The notes under the pieces: model-generated
The model's database searches: none
What the model was told of the DNA's origin: nothing
The model's input: only the letters and a program-made list of their open reading frames with translations
Shown here: piece after piece, positions 35,701 through 45,860 of the stretch
Layout of the letters: each line of letters opens with the position of its first letter
Position numbering within the stretch: position 1 is the stretch's first letter
Made by a program: the position numbers and the translations under genes
NCBI RefSeq assembly: GCF_000243235.1
Contig: NZ_JH594605.1
Coordinates: 190,660-254,659 of the forward strand
Source of the DNA: Gillisia limnaea DSM 15749
GTDB lineage: Bacteria > Bacteroidota > Bacteroidia > Flavobacteriales > Flavobacteriaceae
Direction: 5' to 3'
Length of the DNA stretch: 64,000 nt

Positions 35701-35775
35701 TCGGGGTGGCAGGATTCGAACCTGCGGCCTCCTGCTCCCAAAGCAGGCGCGATAACCGGGCTACGCTACACCCCG
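35701..35775 (-). tRNA. tRNA-Pro (TGG)
   Basis: 75 bases. Acceptor CGGGGTG / CACCCCG, T-loop GGTTCGAATCC, anticodon loop TTTGGGA with anticodon TGG, discriminator A; CCA is not encoded. Followed by the terminator at 35668-35693. Confidence 0.95.
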
Positions 35776-36001
35776 AGGTGTAATTTTCAATAATAAATTT
35801 CTAATTCCAAAATTGAGTAAGAAATAGATCGCTTAACTTAAAACCTAAGCGGCTGCAAATATAAGTGAATTCATCGAATACCAACTATTAACCAAAGAAA
35901 AATTTTGAAATTCCCTGTTAACATATATTTTGGAGCTTTTTGTGCTTTTTTATTTATCTTTTGCCCTAATTTAAATACCTATGAAATGAGCAGAACGGAA
36001 A

Positions 36002-36166
36002 CACGGCAAAAACACCTATGAAGCTATGCGAATTAAATATTACCATTAAAAAACAATAAATATATAAATATAAAATAAGCATAACGCGAAGTGGGGTACA
36101 AACACCGATGAAGTTGTGCGAATTGCTCCCAATAGCTATTGGGAGAACATAAAAAACAATAAATAT
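36002..36166 (+). repeat. tandemly duplicated leader upstream of PQQ dehydrogenase
   Basis: Unit 1 (36002-36063) and unit 2 (36092-36166) share CAAAAACACC.ATGAAG..TGCGAATT, then AAAAAACAATAAATAT. Unit 2 is longer due to a 20-bp palindrome CTCCCAATAGCTATTGGGAG (36126-36145). The palindrome core AATAGCTATT recurs as a half in CCCGATAGCT at about 19283, so it may be a dispersed repeat. The 35776-36001 part shows nothing else. Confidence 0.6.
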
Positions 36167-36172
36167 CTACTT

Positions 36173-37306
36173 ATGAAATCAAATTTATTTTTACTCTTAA
36201 GCGCGGCAATAATGTCATTTTCTGCCTGTGGTCAAAAAGATACAAGTATTGAAACTCCAAAAACCTCCATAGATTATGAAATGGTTGTAGATGGCCTTGA
36301 AATTGCCTGGGGAATGACCTTTCTTCCCGATGGAAGTATGATCATTACAGAAAAAGGCGGAGAGATCATCCATTTTAAGAACGGAGAAAAACAACAGCTT
36401 ACCGGAGGTCCTGAAGTATATCAACGCGGACAGGGTGGCTTATTAGACATCGTTCTGCATCCCAATTATGAGGAAAATGGATGGATCTATATGAGCTATT
36501 CATCTTCTGAAGGTGATGGTGAAGGCGGAAATACCGCCGTTATGCGTGCAAAACTTAACGGAACACAATTCACAAACAAAGAGGTATTGTACAAAGCGAC
36601 CCCTAATACTACCAAAGGACAACATTTTGGTTCCCGAATGGTTTTTGACAAGGATGGATATTTATATTTTTCTATTGGAGACCGTGGAGCAAGGGATGAA
36701 AATCCACAGGATATCACCCGGGATGGCGGTAAAATTTACAGAATTAATGATGATGGTAGTATCCCTCAGGATAACCCTTTTGTAGGGGAACCAAATGCCA
36801 AGCAAGCTATCTACAGTTATGGCCACAGGAACCCTCAGGGGATGATCCTTCACCCGGAGTCCGGAGAAGTTTGGGTTCACGAACATGGTCCACAAGGTGG
36901 TGATGAGATTAATATTATTAAAAAAGGCGCTAATTATGGTTGGCCTGTTGTTACCTATGGTGAAAATTATGGTGGAGGCGCTATTACAGATGAGACCAGC
37001 AAACCGGGAATGGAAGATCCTCTCCACTATTGGCTGCCTTCAATAGCACCAAGCGGAATGGCATTTGTAAGTACTAATAAATATCCATCCCTTCAGGGAA
37101 ATCTTCTCGTTGGTTCCTTGAAATTTCAATATCTGGAACACGATGTACTGGATAACAAAGAAGTAAAAAGAAGAGAGAAATTACTGGAAGGAATTGGTCG
37201 AATTAGAGATGTGAAAGAAGGTCCTGATGGAACTATTTATGTATCTGTGGAGCAAAAAGGCATCGTAAAACTGGTAGAAAAAGAAATCACAAAAACTCAA
37301 GAATGA
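36173..37306 (+). CDS. PQQ-dependent sugar dehydrogenase lipoprotein
   Basis: 377 residues from MKSNLFLLLSAAIMSFSACG (lipobox Cys). Six-bladed beta-propeller of the soluble glucose/sorbosone dehydrogenase family: GLEIAWGMTFLPDGSMIITE, GQGGLLDIVLHPNY, GQHFGSRMVFDKDGYLYFS, SYGHRNPQGMILHP (catalytic His region), HEHGPQGGDEIN. It oxidises a sugar or alcohol in the periplasm using PQQ and passes electrons to the cytochrome c encoded next. The GTG at 36116 is not a start. Confidence 0.87.
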   Translation: MKSNLFLLLSAAIMSFSACGQKDTSIETPKTSIDYEMVVDGLEIAWGMTFLPDGSMIITEKGGEIIHFKNGEKQQLTGGPEVYQRGQGGLLDIVLHPNYEENGWIYMSYSSSEGDGEGGNTAVMRAKLNGTQFTNKEVLYKATPNTTKGQHFGSRMVFDKDGYLYFSIGDRGARDENPQDITRDGGKIYRINDDGSIPQDNPFVGEPNAKQAIYSYGHRNPQGMILHPESGEVWVHEHGPQGGDEINIIKKGANYGWPVVTYGENYGGGAITDETSKPGMEDPLHYWLPSIAPSGMAFVSTNKYPSLQGNLLVGSLKFQYLEHDVLDNKEVKRREKLLEGIGRIRDVKEGPDGTIYVSVEQKGIVKLVEKEITKTQE

Positions 37307-37758
37307 GATTAATTGTTAGTTTTATAGTATTTGCTTGCCTTTTAGGTTGTAAATCGGAAAAATCAAATAATCCTATGGCCTATACTTCTTTGGAAGAAAA
37401 CAGCATAGCACAGGTTCCGGAAATTCAAGATAGCGAAAGTTACAAACGCGGGAAAGATGTTTACCTAGATTTTTGTATAACCTGTCACCTTGCCGATGGG
37501 AAGGGAATAACAGGGACATTTCCACCCCTGGACGGATCTAACTGGCTAACTGAAAAACGCAAAGAAAGTATTCGTGCTGTAAAACATGGTTTACAAGGTC
37601 CAATTGAGGTCAATGGAGAGAAGTACAATATGGCTATGGCCCCTCTTGGACTTACCGACCAGGAAGTTGCAGATGTGATGAATTACGTGATGAACTCCTG
37701 GAGCAATTCAAGTAAAAAACCTGTAACCCTTGAAGAAGTAAAGGCAATAGAGAAATAA
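37303..37758 (+). CDS. class I cytochrome c lipoprotein
   Basis: 151 residues: lipobox (ACLLGC), then one heme-binding CITCH (about 58-62) and a distal Met in YNMAMAPLGL. The domain GKGITGTFPPL..SNWL ... VNGEKYNMAM ... LTDQEVADVMNYVMNSW aligns with the cytochrome c domain of NirK at 20905. Overlaps the dehydrogenase by 4 bases (ATGA), so it is its likely electron acceptor. Confidence 0.9.
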   Translation: MRLIVSFIVFACLLGCKSEKSNNPMAYTSLEENSIAQVPEIQDSESYKRGKDVYLDFCITCHLADGKGITGTFPPLDGSNWLTEKRKESIRAVKHGLQGPIEVNGEKYNMAMAPLGLTDQEVADVMNYVMNSWSNSSKKPVTLEEVKAIEK

Positions 37759-38095
37759 AATTATACTTTTCTCCCATTTTTTTAAAAACCAAATTCTCCT
37801 TATTAAGTATTTGCTTGACAGTACATTACATGGAATTTCCAGATGAATCTCTATTAAAGCATCCTATATTTTAATGCCTAAAATCAAATCTATTATAGGA
37901 CTGTTCACCCCAGACAAGGCAGGAAATTGTGAATAAAAAAGCAGCCTCTTATAAAATATCTAAACAGTAGATCTTCAAAAATACCGGATCCAGCACCTTG
38001 GATTCTAAATTTTAAGTCAAAATAATTATTCAAATAAAAAATCAATTCTACTGCATTCAACTGGAATAATTAACTTTGCCAAAAAAAATTAAAAT
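37759..38095 (+). promoter_or_regulatory. udk upstream region with TAnnTTTG box
   Basis: 337-base intergenic without a gene. TAACTTTG at 38071-38078 matches the Bacteroidota -7 consensus, 17 bases ahead of the udk start. Confidence 0.5.
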
Positions 38096-38704
38096 ATGTT
38101 GATTATTGGAATTGCCGGTGGAACCGGAAGTGGAAAAACTACCGTGGTAAGACAAATAATGGATGAAATGAAAAATGAGGAAGTAGATGTAATATCTCAG
38201 GACTCCTATTATCAGGATACCAGCCATTTGAGTATGGGAGAACGAAAAAAGATCAATTTTGACCACCCAAAATCGATAGATTTTGATCTCTTGGTAGCTC
38301 ATTTAAAAGAATTAAAAGCAGGGAATTCTATCGAGGAACCAGTATATTCCTTTCAGGAACATAATCGCACAAAAGAAACCAGAACCATCCATCCAAGGAA
38401 AGTCATCATCGTGGAGGGAATTTTAATTCTTACTCATACAGATATACGCGAAATGTTCGATATTAAAATCTTTGTTCATGCGGATAGTGATGAGCGCATG
38501 ATACGAAGACTAAAAAGAGATATTAACGAACGGGGAAGAGATCTCAATGAGGTTCTATGGCGTTACCAAACCACCCTTAAACCTATGCATCAGCAGTTTA
38601 TTGAACCTACAAAGGAATTTGCAGATATCATTATACCTACCAACCGTCATAACACTGTAGCAGTGGATATTGTTCAAACTATTATAAAGGACAGATTGGC
38701 TTAA
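38096..38704 (+). CDS. udk: uridine kinase
   Basis: 202 residues. P-loop GIAGGTGSGKTT (5-16), DSYYQD (about 36-41), NFDHPKSIDFD, RTIHPRKVIIVEGIL, and RRLKRDINERGRDL. It phosphorylates uridine and cytidine in pyrimidine salvage. Length typical. Followed by the DivIC/FtsB-type gene after 79 bases. Confidence 0.95.
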   Translation: MLIIGIAGGTGSGKTTVVRQIMDEMKNEEVDVISQDSYYQDTSHLSMGERKKINFDHPKSIDFDLLVAHLKELKAGNSIEEPVYSFQEHNRTKETRTIHPRKVIIVEGILILTHTDIREMFDIKIFVHADSDERMIRRLKRDINERGRDLNEVLWRYQTTLKPMHQQFIEPTKEFADIIIPTNRHNTVAVDIVQTIIKDRLA

Positions 38705-38783
38705 TTTTGTATCTTTAAAAAATGTTGGTAATAATAAATTCAGCTTTTTTAAAACATATTAAAAGACTATAAATTTTTATCTA

Positions 38784-39098
38784 ATGAAGCTAAAAGAGCT
38801 CCGGCAAAAAAGATGGTTTAAAATTGTAAGCAACCGGTATGTTTTACTGTTGTTAATTTTCGCATTCTGGATGTTCTTTTTAGATAGTAATTCCTGGTTA
38901 ACACATCACGAATTGGATCAGGAGGTTAACGAATTGCAGGAAAATAAAGAATATTACCAAAAAGAAATTGCCAAGGACGGCGCTACTATAAATAAATTGA
39001 ACGATTCGTTTGAATTGGAAAGTTACGCCAGGCAGCATTATTATATGAAAAGAGCGAATGAAGATATTTTTATTATTCAATATGACACAATTGATTAA
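38784..39098 (+). CDS. DivIC/FtsB-type septum formation initiator
   Basis: 104 residues: cytoplasmic basic N-terminus, one membrane helix (VLLLLIFAFWMFFL, about 21-34), a coiled coil (ELDQEVNELQENKEYYQKEI) and the conserved end ESYARQHYYMKRANEDIFII. Part of the divisome FtsL/B/Q complex by family. Confidence 0.88.
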   Translation: MKLKELRQKRWFKIVSNRYVLLLLIFAFWMFFLDSNSWLTHHELDQEVNELQENKEYYQKEIAKDGATINKLNDSFELESYARQHYYMKRANEDIFIIQYDTID

Positions 39099-39149
39099 GC
39101 GGTAGAAATCTTTTTCCTTTTCAATTTTTTCATTCAAAATTATAAGAAA

Positions 39150-40526
39150 ATGAGTCAAAGCCTATTTCAGGAATTTGAAGAAGTTTCCGCCAAAGAGTGG
39201 AAACAAAAAATACAATTTGAATTAAAAGGAGCCGATTATAATGAAAAGTTGGTTTATAAAAGTCGGGATGGAATTAATGTAAAACCTTTTTATAATTCCG
39301 AGGATATTTTTGAAACCCCCAAAAGTATTTCTCCAAAAAACTGGGCAATCTGCGAAAAGGTCTATGTGGTTTCTGAAGAAAAAAGCAATCATACAGCTCA
39401 GGAAGTCCTCAAAAAAGGCGCGGAAAGCCTTTGGTTCATTCTTCCTTCAGAAAAAGTTGATTTTAAAATATTATTTCAGGATCTGGATCTTGAAAAAGTT
39501 CCGGTTTATCTTGGGCTGGAATTCCTTTCTGAAAAGTTCTTCAAGAACTTAAATACCTTTCTTTCAGGAAAAAATCACCAAATCGTGCCTCAGGTGGATA
39601 TCGTTGGAAACCTGGCCCGATCCGGAAATTGGTACTTCAATCTGGAAAAAGATCATACCATCTTGACTGCAATCCTTGCCGGAGGAGATCCCTTTAAATC
39701 GATTTTAAGCGTAGATGCTACCTTGTATCAAAATGCAGGAGCAACTATTCCGCAGGAATTGGCGTATTCTTTGGCACATGCAAATGAATATTTAAATCAT
39801 ATTTCCAACTCTGAAAAGATCAAAAAAGATCCTGAAATACAATTCCTGATCTCTGAAGGCAGCAATTATTTTTTCGAGATTGCCAAAATCCGGGCTTTAA
39901 GAATTCTATATGCAAGTCTAACCTCGGAATACAATTTTCAGGGGAACTGTCAAATTCTGGCGCAACCAACAAAACGGGATAAAACACTGTATGATTACAA
40001 TGTGAATCTCCTGCGTACCACCACACAAAGTATGAGTGCAATCCTGGGAGGTGCAAATACCGTTTACAATTCCCCTTACGATGCTGTTTTTCATAAAAAC
40101 AATGAGTTTGGTGACAGGATCGCCCGGAATCAACTTTTGGTTTTAAAGAACGAAAGTTACCTCGATAAAGTTTCCAATGCCGCTGAAGGTTCCTACTACA
40201 TTGAGAGTCTTACAAATCAGTTTGCAGGAAAAGCGCTAGAAATTTTTAAGGAGATCGAAGCCGGCGGAGGGTTTTTAAAACAATTAAAGGAAGGGATTAT
40301 TCAGAAAAAAATATCGGAAAGCGCCCAAAAGGAACAGGAACTATTCAATAATGGGGAATTGGTTCTTATTGGGACCAATAAATTTGAAAATCCTGAAGAC
40401 AGGATGAAAAATGATCTGGAACTATATCCTTTTCTGAAAATGAATCCGAGAAAAACTTTGATCCAGCCTATATTAGAAAGGCGTTTGGCAGAAGGAATGG
40501 AACAGGAACGTTTAAAAAAAGAGTGA
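39150..40526 (+). CDS. mutA: methylmalonyl-CoA mutase small subunit
   Basis: 458 residues, homologous to the large subunit but lacking the B12-binding domain, as for the noncatalytic MutA chain: QFELKGADYNEKLVYKSRDG, LAYSLAHANEYLNH, FFEIAKIRALRILYASL, NTVYNSPYDAVFHKNNEFGDRIARNQLL (in parts). Partners MutB encoded 166 bases downstream; interconverts succinyl-CoA and methylmalonyl-CoA. Confidence 0.93.
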   Translation: MSQSLFQEFEEVSAKEWKQKIQFELKGADYNEKLVYKSRDGINVKPFYNSEDIFETPKSISPKNWAICEKVYVVSEEKSNHTAQEVLKKGAESLWFILPSEKVDFKILFQDLDLEKVPVYLGLEFLSEKFFKNLNTFLSGKNHQIVPQVDIVGNLARSGNWYFNLEKDHTILTAILAGGDPFKSILSVDATLYQNAGATIPQELAYSLAHANEYLNHISNSEKIKKDPEIQFLISEGSNYFFEIAKIRALRILYASLTSEYNFQGNCQILAQPTKRDKTLYDYNVNLLRTTTQSMSAILGGANTVYNSPYDAVFHKNNEFGDRIARNQLLVLKNESYLDKVSNAAEGSYYIESLTNQFAGKALEIFKEIEAGGGFLKQLKEGIIQKKISESAQKEQELFNNGELVLIGTNKFENPEDRMKNDLELYPFLKMNPRKTLIQPILERRLAEGMEQERLKKE

Positions 40527-40628
40527 GTTTATATTTTAAAGAATCAGTTCCCCCGGAAAAAGTCACACGGTAATTTAAAAGAAGAAATATCCAGAACTTC
40601 GATGAAATCCGAACGGGCGGGCGTTGAA

Positions 40629-40652
40629 GAATTAAACCCTCAATGAGGGATT
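40629..40652. repeat. 24-base palindromic repeat, copy 1
   Basis: GAATTAAACCCTCAATGAGGGATT, identical to 62734-62757, with a CCCTCA/TGAGGG dyad. Between mutA and mutB. Confidence 0.6.
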
Positions 40653-40692
40653 AAATAATGCTGAATAAGTTCAGCTGAAGAATTTAGCACAA

Positions 40693-42834
40693 ATGTCACG
40701 AAAGAACCTACAAAATATCACGTTAAAGAAATCGGTTTCAATAAAATCTGAAGAACAAAAAGCAGATAAAAATTTTGAAACTGCTGAAGAAATTGACCTT
40801 AAAAAGGTTTATTCCGAAGAAGATATAAAAGATGCTGGGCATTTAAATTTTGCTGCCGGAATCGCGCCGTATCTGCGGGGTCCTTACAGCACGATGTACG
40901 TGATTCGTCCCTGGACAATTCGCCAATATGCTGGATTTTCTACCGCAGAAGAAAGCAATGCATTTTATAGAAGAAATCTTGCTGCCGGGCAAAAGGGATT
41001 ATCGGTCGCTTTTGATCTTCCAACACACCGCGGCTATGACAGCGACCACGACAGGGTTGTGGGAGATGTTGGAAAAGCAGGAGTTGCCATAGATACCGTG
41101 GAAGATATGAAGATCCTCTTTGACAAAATCCCGCTGGATAAAATGTCGGTTTCTATGACAATGAATGGAGCCGTTTTGCCAATTATGGCTTTTTACATCG
41201 TCGCCGCAGAAGAACAGGGCGTAAAACCCGAACTGCTTTCAGGAACGATTCAAAACGATATTTTGAAGGAATTTATGGTACGCAATACCTACATCTACCC
41301 TCCTACTCCTTCTATGAAGATCATTTCTGATATTTTTGAGTACAGTTCTAAAAATATGCCCAAATTTAACAGCATCAGTATTTCGGGATATCACATGCAG
41401 GAGGCAGGCGCTACGGCCGATATTGAGCTTGCATATACGCTGGCAGACGGATTGGAATATATAAGAAAAGGACTGGGAGCAGGAATGGACATAGATTCTT
41501 TCGCTCCCCGCCTATCCTTTTTCTGGGGAATTGGGATGAACCATTTTATGGAAATCGCAAAAATGCGGGCTGCCAGGATGTTATGGGCGAAACTGGTAAA
41601 GCAGTTTAATCCAAAAAGCGAAAAATCCCTGGCTCTAAGAACACATTCTCAAACCAGTGGCTGGAGCCTGACAGAGCAGGACCCCTTTAACAATGTTGCA
41701 AGAACCTGCATTGAAGCGGCCGCAGCTGCTTTTGGAGGCACTCAGAGTTTACATACCAATGCATTGGATGAAGCCATTGCGTTGCCTACAGATTTCTCTG
41801 CCAGGATCGCGAGAAATACCCAGTTATTCCTTCAGCAGGAAACAAAAATAACCAAAACCGTCGACCCTTGGGCAGGTAGTTATTATGTAGAAAGTCTTAC
41901 TCACCAAATCGCTCAAAAAGCCTGGAAACTGATAGAGGAAGTGGAAGAATTAGGCGGGATGACAAAAGCCATTGAGTCCGGAATTCCAAAAATGCGGATA
42001 GAAGAGGCCGCAGCAAAGAAGCAAGCCAGGATAGACAGTGAAACAGATATCATTGTAGGCAATAATAAGTATCGTCTTGAAAAAGAGGATCCTTTGGTTA
42101 CTTTGGAGGTGGACAACCAAACAGTACGTATTCAACAGGTAGAAAGACTGGAAAGAGTAAAAAAAGAGCGCGATGCTCTTAAGGTTAAAAATGCTCTTAA
42201 ATCCTTAACCGAAGCTGCTAAAAATAAAGACGGGAATTTACTGGAATTGGCTGTAGTTGCTGCAAGGGAAAGAGCTACCTTAGGAGAGATTAGCGATGCT
42301 TTGGAAGAAGTTTATGGAAGGTATAAAGCGAAAATTCAATCCTTCAGCGGCGTTTATTCAAAAGAGATGAAAGACAATACTTCCTTTAAAAAAGCCAGGG
42401 AACTGGCAGATAAATTTGCAGAACAGGATGGCCGCCGTCCCCGCATCATGATCGCTAAAATGGGTCAGGATGGGCATGATCGTGGAGCGAAAGTGGTTGC
42501 TACAGGATATGCCGATTTGGGATTTGATGTGGATATTGGTCCACTCTTCCAGACTCCGGCAGAAGCAGCGAAACAGGCAGTGGAAAATGATGTGCATATT
42601 CTGGGCGTATCTTCCCTGGCTGCAGGACATAAAACACTGGTACCCCAGGTAATTGAAGAATTGAAAAAACACGGAAGAGAAGATATTATGGTCATTGTGG
42701 GTGGGGTGATCCCTTCACAGGATTACCAGTTCCTTTTTGAATCCGGAGCCGTTGCTGTATTTGGACCCGGAACAAAAATTAGTGAGGCAGCGATACAATT
42801 ACTGGAGATTTTAATTGATTACGATGCACCTTAA
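40693..42834 (+). CDS. mutB: methylmalonyl-CoA mutase large subunit
   Basis: 713 residues. TIM barrel: [20 protein letters not shown] (substrate CoA channel), [49 protein letters not shown]-terminal cobalamin-binding domain (about 570-710): [16 protein letters not shown] (DxHxxG with the lower-ligand His), [10 protein letters not shown]12-dependent mutase with MutA. Confidence 0.97.
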   Translation: MSRKNLQNITLKKSVSIKSEEQKADKNFETAEEIDLKKVYSEEDIKDAGHLNFAAGIAPYLRGPYSTMYVIRPWTIRQYAGFSTAEESNAFYRRNLAAGQKGLSVAFDLPTHRGYDSDHDRVVGDVGKAGVAIDTVEDMKILFDKIPLDKMSVSMTMNGAVLPIMAFYIVAAEEQGVKPELLSGTIQNDILKEFMVRNTYIYPPTPSMKIISDIFEYSSKNMPKFNSISISGYHMQEAGATADIELAYTLADGLEYIRKGLGAGMDIDSFAPRLSFFWGIGMNHFMEIAKMRAARMLWAKLVKQFNPKSEKSLALRTHSQTSGWSLTEQDPFNNVARTCIEAAAAAFGGTQSLHTNALDEAIALPTDFSARIARNTQLFLQQETKITKTVDPWAGSYYVESLTHQIAQKAWKLIEEVEELGGMTKAIESGIPKMRIEEAAAKKQARIDSETDIIVGNNKYRLEKEDPLVTLEVDNQTVRIQQVERLERVKKERDALKVKNALKSLTEAAKNKDGNLLELAVVAARERATLGEISDALEEVYGRYKAKIQSFSGVYSKEMKDNTSFKKARELADKFAEQDGRRPRIMIAKMGQDGHDRGAKVVATGYADLGFDVDIGPLFQTPAEAAKQAVENDVHILGVSSLAAGHKTLVPQVIEELKKHGREDIMVIVGGVIPSQDYQFLFESGAVAVFGPGTKISEAAIQLLEILIDYDAP

Positions 42835-42910
42835 ACCAACAAAGAAAGAATCTTCAATCTATAAAACTAAGAAGGAAAGGCAATAATATGCCTGACCGTA
42901 ATATTAAAAA

Positions 42911-42942
42911 AAATGCTTTTCAACTAAGAAAAGCATTTTTTT
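42911..42942 (+). terminator. terminator after mutB
   Basis: AAATGCTTTTC / GAAAAGCATTT with a 6-base loop and a T-run; 76 bases after the stop. It can serve the convergent ferritin-like gene too. Confidence 0.8.
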
Positions 42943-42965
42943 GGAGGAATATCCAAAATGTAAAA

Positions 42966-43808
42966 TTATTCCTTGCATCCCAGGAACGGTGCAATTATTT
43001 GAAGAACTTCCTGAGTAGCAAGAGGTTCATCATAAGATTGTGAAACCTCAACTGCTCCAAATTCTGTTAGTTCGACAAGATTAACACCGCCTTGAACTAC
43101 CTCTTCTTCACCATCGTAAACAGGTTGTGTAATTGGTGGCATACCCGGGCCTCTATTGTCTAAAGTTATCCAGGGAAGAGCATCCTCATCAAGTGAAATA
43201 TCCAAAAAACCGGCCCTTAGACGTCTTACCTCAGCAGCATGCCTGGCTTCCACAGAATGTATTCGTAATGCCGGCATTAAAAACGGGGTTCCTTGTAAGT
43301 TTCCAGCTTGCCCCTTATAAGCCCTGACTCCCGTATCTTCAAAAGCTTGTGCTAGTGTTAATAATTGCAGGTAAGCATCAGGATTGGACGTATCAAAAGG
43401 TGCAAAGGCACCATCGGCCGTATAGTCAAATTCGGGCTTAAATACTGGTTCCACTCCGGCACCTTCCAATCCAGCTTTTAAAAATTCCACATGGGCAGTT
43501 TCGTGTTTAGAGATTTGCATATAGACCGCTTCTGGTCTTCCATTGGGTAACACGCCTGAATCTAGGGCCTTAATGTAAAATTCGGCTTCTAAATATTCCA
43601 GGATTAGTGCTAGTTGTAGTGCATTAACAGCAGCACCATTGCTTTGCTTAAGTGCTTCTTTGCCAGATGCCGTTCTAAAACATGGAGCGGCGGCCATCAA
43701 TGCCTGTGTCCCAAAAACACCGAAGGCTGCGAGTGCACCTCTTCTTGATGACATCCTGGCGGTTAATTTTTCGGTTGTAAAACCGTCTAAAAATTTTATA
43801 ATATCCAT
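42966..43808 (-). CDS. ferritin-like (Ferritin_2) domain protein
   Basis: 280 residues. A four-helix ferritin-like region with metal-ligand type motifs: LEYLEAEFYIKAL (about 70-82), SKHETAHVEFL, QAFEDTGVRAYKG, and HSVEARHAAEVRRLR. The N-terminus has SRRGALAAFGVFG, a hydrophobic stretch reminiscent of a Tat signal but without a clean cleavage. Pairs with the related gene 27 bases upstream; iron-handling role is inferred from family. Confidence 0.85.
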   Translation of the reverse strand: MDIIKFLDGFTTEKLTARMSSRRGALAAFGVFGTQALMAAAPCFRTASGKEALKQSNGAAVNALQLALILEYLEAEFYIKALDSGVLPNGRPEAVYMQISKHETAHVEFLKAGLEGAGVEPVFKPEFDYTADGAFAPFDTSNPDAYLQLLTLAQAFEDTGVRAYKGQAGNLQGTPFLMPALRIHSVEARHAAEVRRLRAGFLDISLDEDALPWITLDNRGPGMPPITQPVYDGEEEVVQGGVNLVELTEFGAVEVSQSYDEPLATQEVLQIIAPFLGCKE

Positions 43809-43835
43809 AATTCTTTCTTTTAGTAATGTTATTAA

Positions 43836-44585
43836 TTATTCTGTAGGTAAATTATTGGCAGTGAATGGTGTAACAATAAATCCGGTATTGCCAACTTCTT
43901 GCAAGATAGTTTGAGGGCGCCGTGCCACATCAAGTCCTTGTTCATCAACTACATCATCTCCTGCAAATTCTGTAAATCCAGGTAAATAAACAGATCTCAA
44001 GGCTGCTGCGTGCCTTGCTTCTACCGATACAATTTTACCCGCCAGCTGCAGATATAGAGTTAAATCAATAAGATCTCCCGCTCCATTATAAGCGGCAACC
44101 CCGGTATCTTCCAAAAGAATTGAAGTGCTTAAAACAGAATCGCGATTGCTGAAATCAACACCGCTAAAATCGAATTCTAATTCAGGTAATACTTGTTCTG
44201 GAGGGGCTACCGCATTGATTGCAGCTTTAAAAAATTCCCTATGAATAACTTCATGACCCCTAATATCTTCCAAATATAATCTCTCTATTGGGGATGCACC
44301 GGCCCAATAAGCCCCATCTAGGACCCTTGTGTAAAATGCGGCTTCCAATTGTTCAAGTGCATACGCAAAATTTAAAATACCCAGATCCCCACTTCCAAGG
44401 TCAAAGACATCCCCTTCACTTTGCCGTTGCTGTGCAAACGGTTCATCCTCCGGAATACAAGAATAAAGCAGTAAACCCGAACCTGCAACAGCAAGTCCTC
44501 CCAATTTTAAAAAGTGTCTTCGGGATTTAAAATCATCCCTTTTTTTCGACAGAGGTTGTCCCTCCATAGTTAATGGTTTTTTCAT
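43836..44585 (-). CDS. Tat-exported ferritin-like lipoprotein
   Basis: 249 residues with twin-arginine signal (SRRHFLKLGGLAVAGSG) and lipobox (LLLYSC). Ferritin-like motifs: ALEQLEAAFYTRVL, GHEVIHREFFKAAI, LEDTGVAAYNGA, SVEARHAAALRSV. Exported folded, so it probably binds its metal in the cytoplasm before transport. First gene of the two-gene operon. Paralogue of the gene at 42966. Confidence 0.87.
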   Translation of the reverse strand: MKKPLTMEGQPLSKKRDDFKSRRHFLKLGGLAVAGSGLLLYSCIPEDEPFAQQRQSEGDVFDLGSGDLGILNFAYALEQLEAAFYTRVLDGAYWAGASPIERLYLEDIRGHEVIHREFFKAAINAVAPPEQVLPELEFDFSGVDFSNRDSVLSTSILLEDTGVAAYNGAGDLIDLTLYLQLAGKIVSVEARHAAALRSVYLPGFTEFAGDDVVDEQGLDVARRPQTILQEVGNTGFIVTPFTANNLPTE

Positions 44586-44916
44586 AATTAATAAGATTTA
44601 ATAAATTAGTATTATGGGAGGAAAGCTTAAATTTAAGGAAAAAAAATCCTTTTTTGAAGATCTCATAGTGCCTAAAATGTTAATTTAATAATAAATTCAC
44701 AAAAAATATAAGAAATACCCTACTATTAAAATGTTAATCTTTTCTTTCAAACATTTAACTTGTTTTAAAGGGAAATAGAAACCTTAAATAGTGGTATTCA
44801 ATTTCTTAAAAATCCTTACTTTTCCACTTTTAATGAAAACAATTTTTTTTACCAAATTTTGTAAGTATAATCAAAACAGCTTAACGCTTATGGCTTCAAG
44901 CTTAAACCAATAAAAA
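44586..44916. other. divergent intergenic without gene
   Basis: 331 AT-rich bases between two divergent operons; no gene or clear operator seen. Confidence 0.6.
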
Positions 44917-45792
44917 ATGAACTTCAAACAAAAAATGCTTAGAGACGATGCCTTAAAAGGTAAAACAATAGTTGTAACCGGCGGCGGAAGCGGACTTGGA
45001 AAAGCGATGAGTACCTACTTCTTAGAATTGGGTGCAAATGTAGTGATCACCTCCAGAAATATGGAAAAACTGGAAAACACAGCCAGGGAACTTGAAGAAA
45101 AAACAGGAGGCCAGGTTTTACCTGTGCAATGTGACGTCCGGCATTATGACCAGGTGGAAGCAATGGTGAAAGCATCTGTGGAAAAATTTGGGCAGGTAGA
45201 TGTATTGCTTAACAATGCAGCAGGAAATTTCATCTCTCCTACCGAAAGACTTTCAGCAAATGCATTTGATACTATAATAGATATTGTTTTAAAAGGTAGC
45301 AAGAATTGTACGTTGGCATTTGGAAAACACTGGATTGACCAAAAAGAAAAAAATAAGACCATTTTAAATATTGTAACGACCTATGCCTGGACAGGATCTG
45401 CCTATGTGGTGCCAAGTGCTACTGCAAAAGCTGGAGTTTTAGCGATGACGCGATCATTAGCTGTAGAATGGGCAAAGTACGGAATACGCTCGAATGCGAT
45501 AGCTCCCGGTCCATTTCCTACAAAAGGTGCCTGGGACAGATTATTACCAGGGGATTTGAAAGAGAAGTTCGATCTTGCTAAAAAAGTTCCCTTAAAAAGA
45601 GTTGGAGAACACCAGGAACTGGCAAATTTAGCTGCGTATCTGGTGTCCGATTTTTCAGCTTATGTCAACGGCGAAGTGATAACCATCGATGGTGGAGAAT
45701 GGTTAAAAGGTGCCGGACAGTTTAACCTCCTGGAAGCTATTCCGGAGGAAATGTGGGATCAACTTGAAGCCATGATTAAGGCTAAGAAGTAA
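44917..45792 (+). CDS. SDR, 2,4-dienoyl-CoA reductase-like
   Basis: 291 residues, classical SDR fold with GGGSGLGKA (about 22-30), NNAAGNF (about 97-103). The usual YxxxK is replaced by SATAKAG: Lys is kept while Tyr is not, which is the pattern of 2,4-dienoyl-CoA reductases (DECR). PG.GPFPTKGAW and GEVITIDGGEWL follow. Probably reduces dienoyl-CoA in unsaturated fatty acid oxidation. Confidence 0.85.
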   Translation: MNFKQKMLRDDALKGKTIVVTGGGSGLGKAMSTYFLELGANVVITSRNMEKLENTARELEEKTGGQVLPVQCDVRHYDQVEAMVKASVEKFGQVDVLLNNAAGNFISPTERLSANAFDTIIDIVLKGSKNCTLAFGKHWIDQKEKNKTILNIVTTYAWTGSAYVVPSATAKAGVLAMTRSLAVEWAKYGIRSNAIAPGPFPTKGAWDRLLPGDLKEKFDLAKKVPLKRVGEHQELANLAAYLVSDFSAYVNGEVITIDGGEWLKGAGQFNLLEAIPEEMWDQLEAMIKAKK

Positions 45793-45826
45793 AAATAAAT
45801 AAGAATTTTTCCTGTTAAAATAGAGT

Positions 45827-45860
45827 AAGCAGTTTCTAAATTATCTGAAACTGCTTTTTT
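45827..45860 (+). terminator. terminator after the SDR gene
   Basis: Perfect AAGCAGTTTC / GAAACTGCTT stem, 10-base loop, followed by T-run; 35 bases after the stop. Confidence 0.85.
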
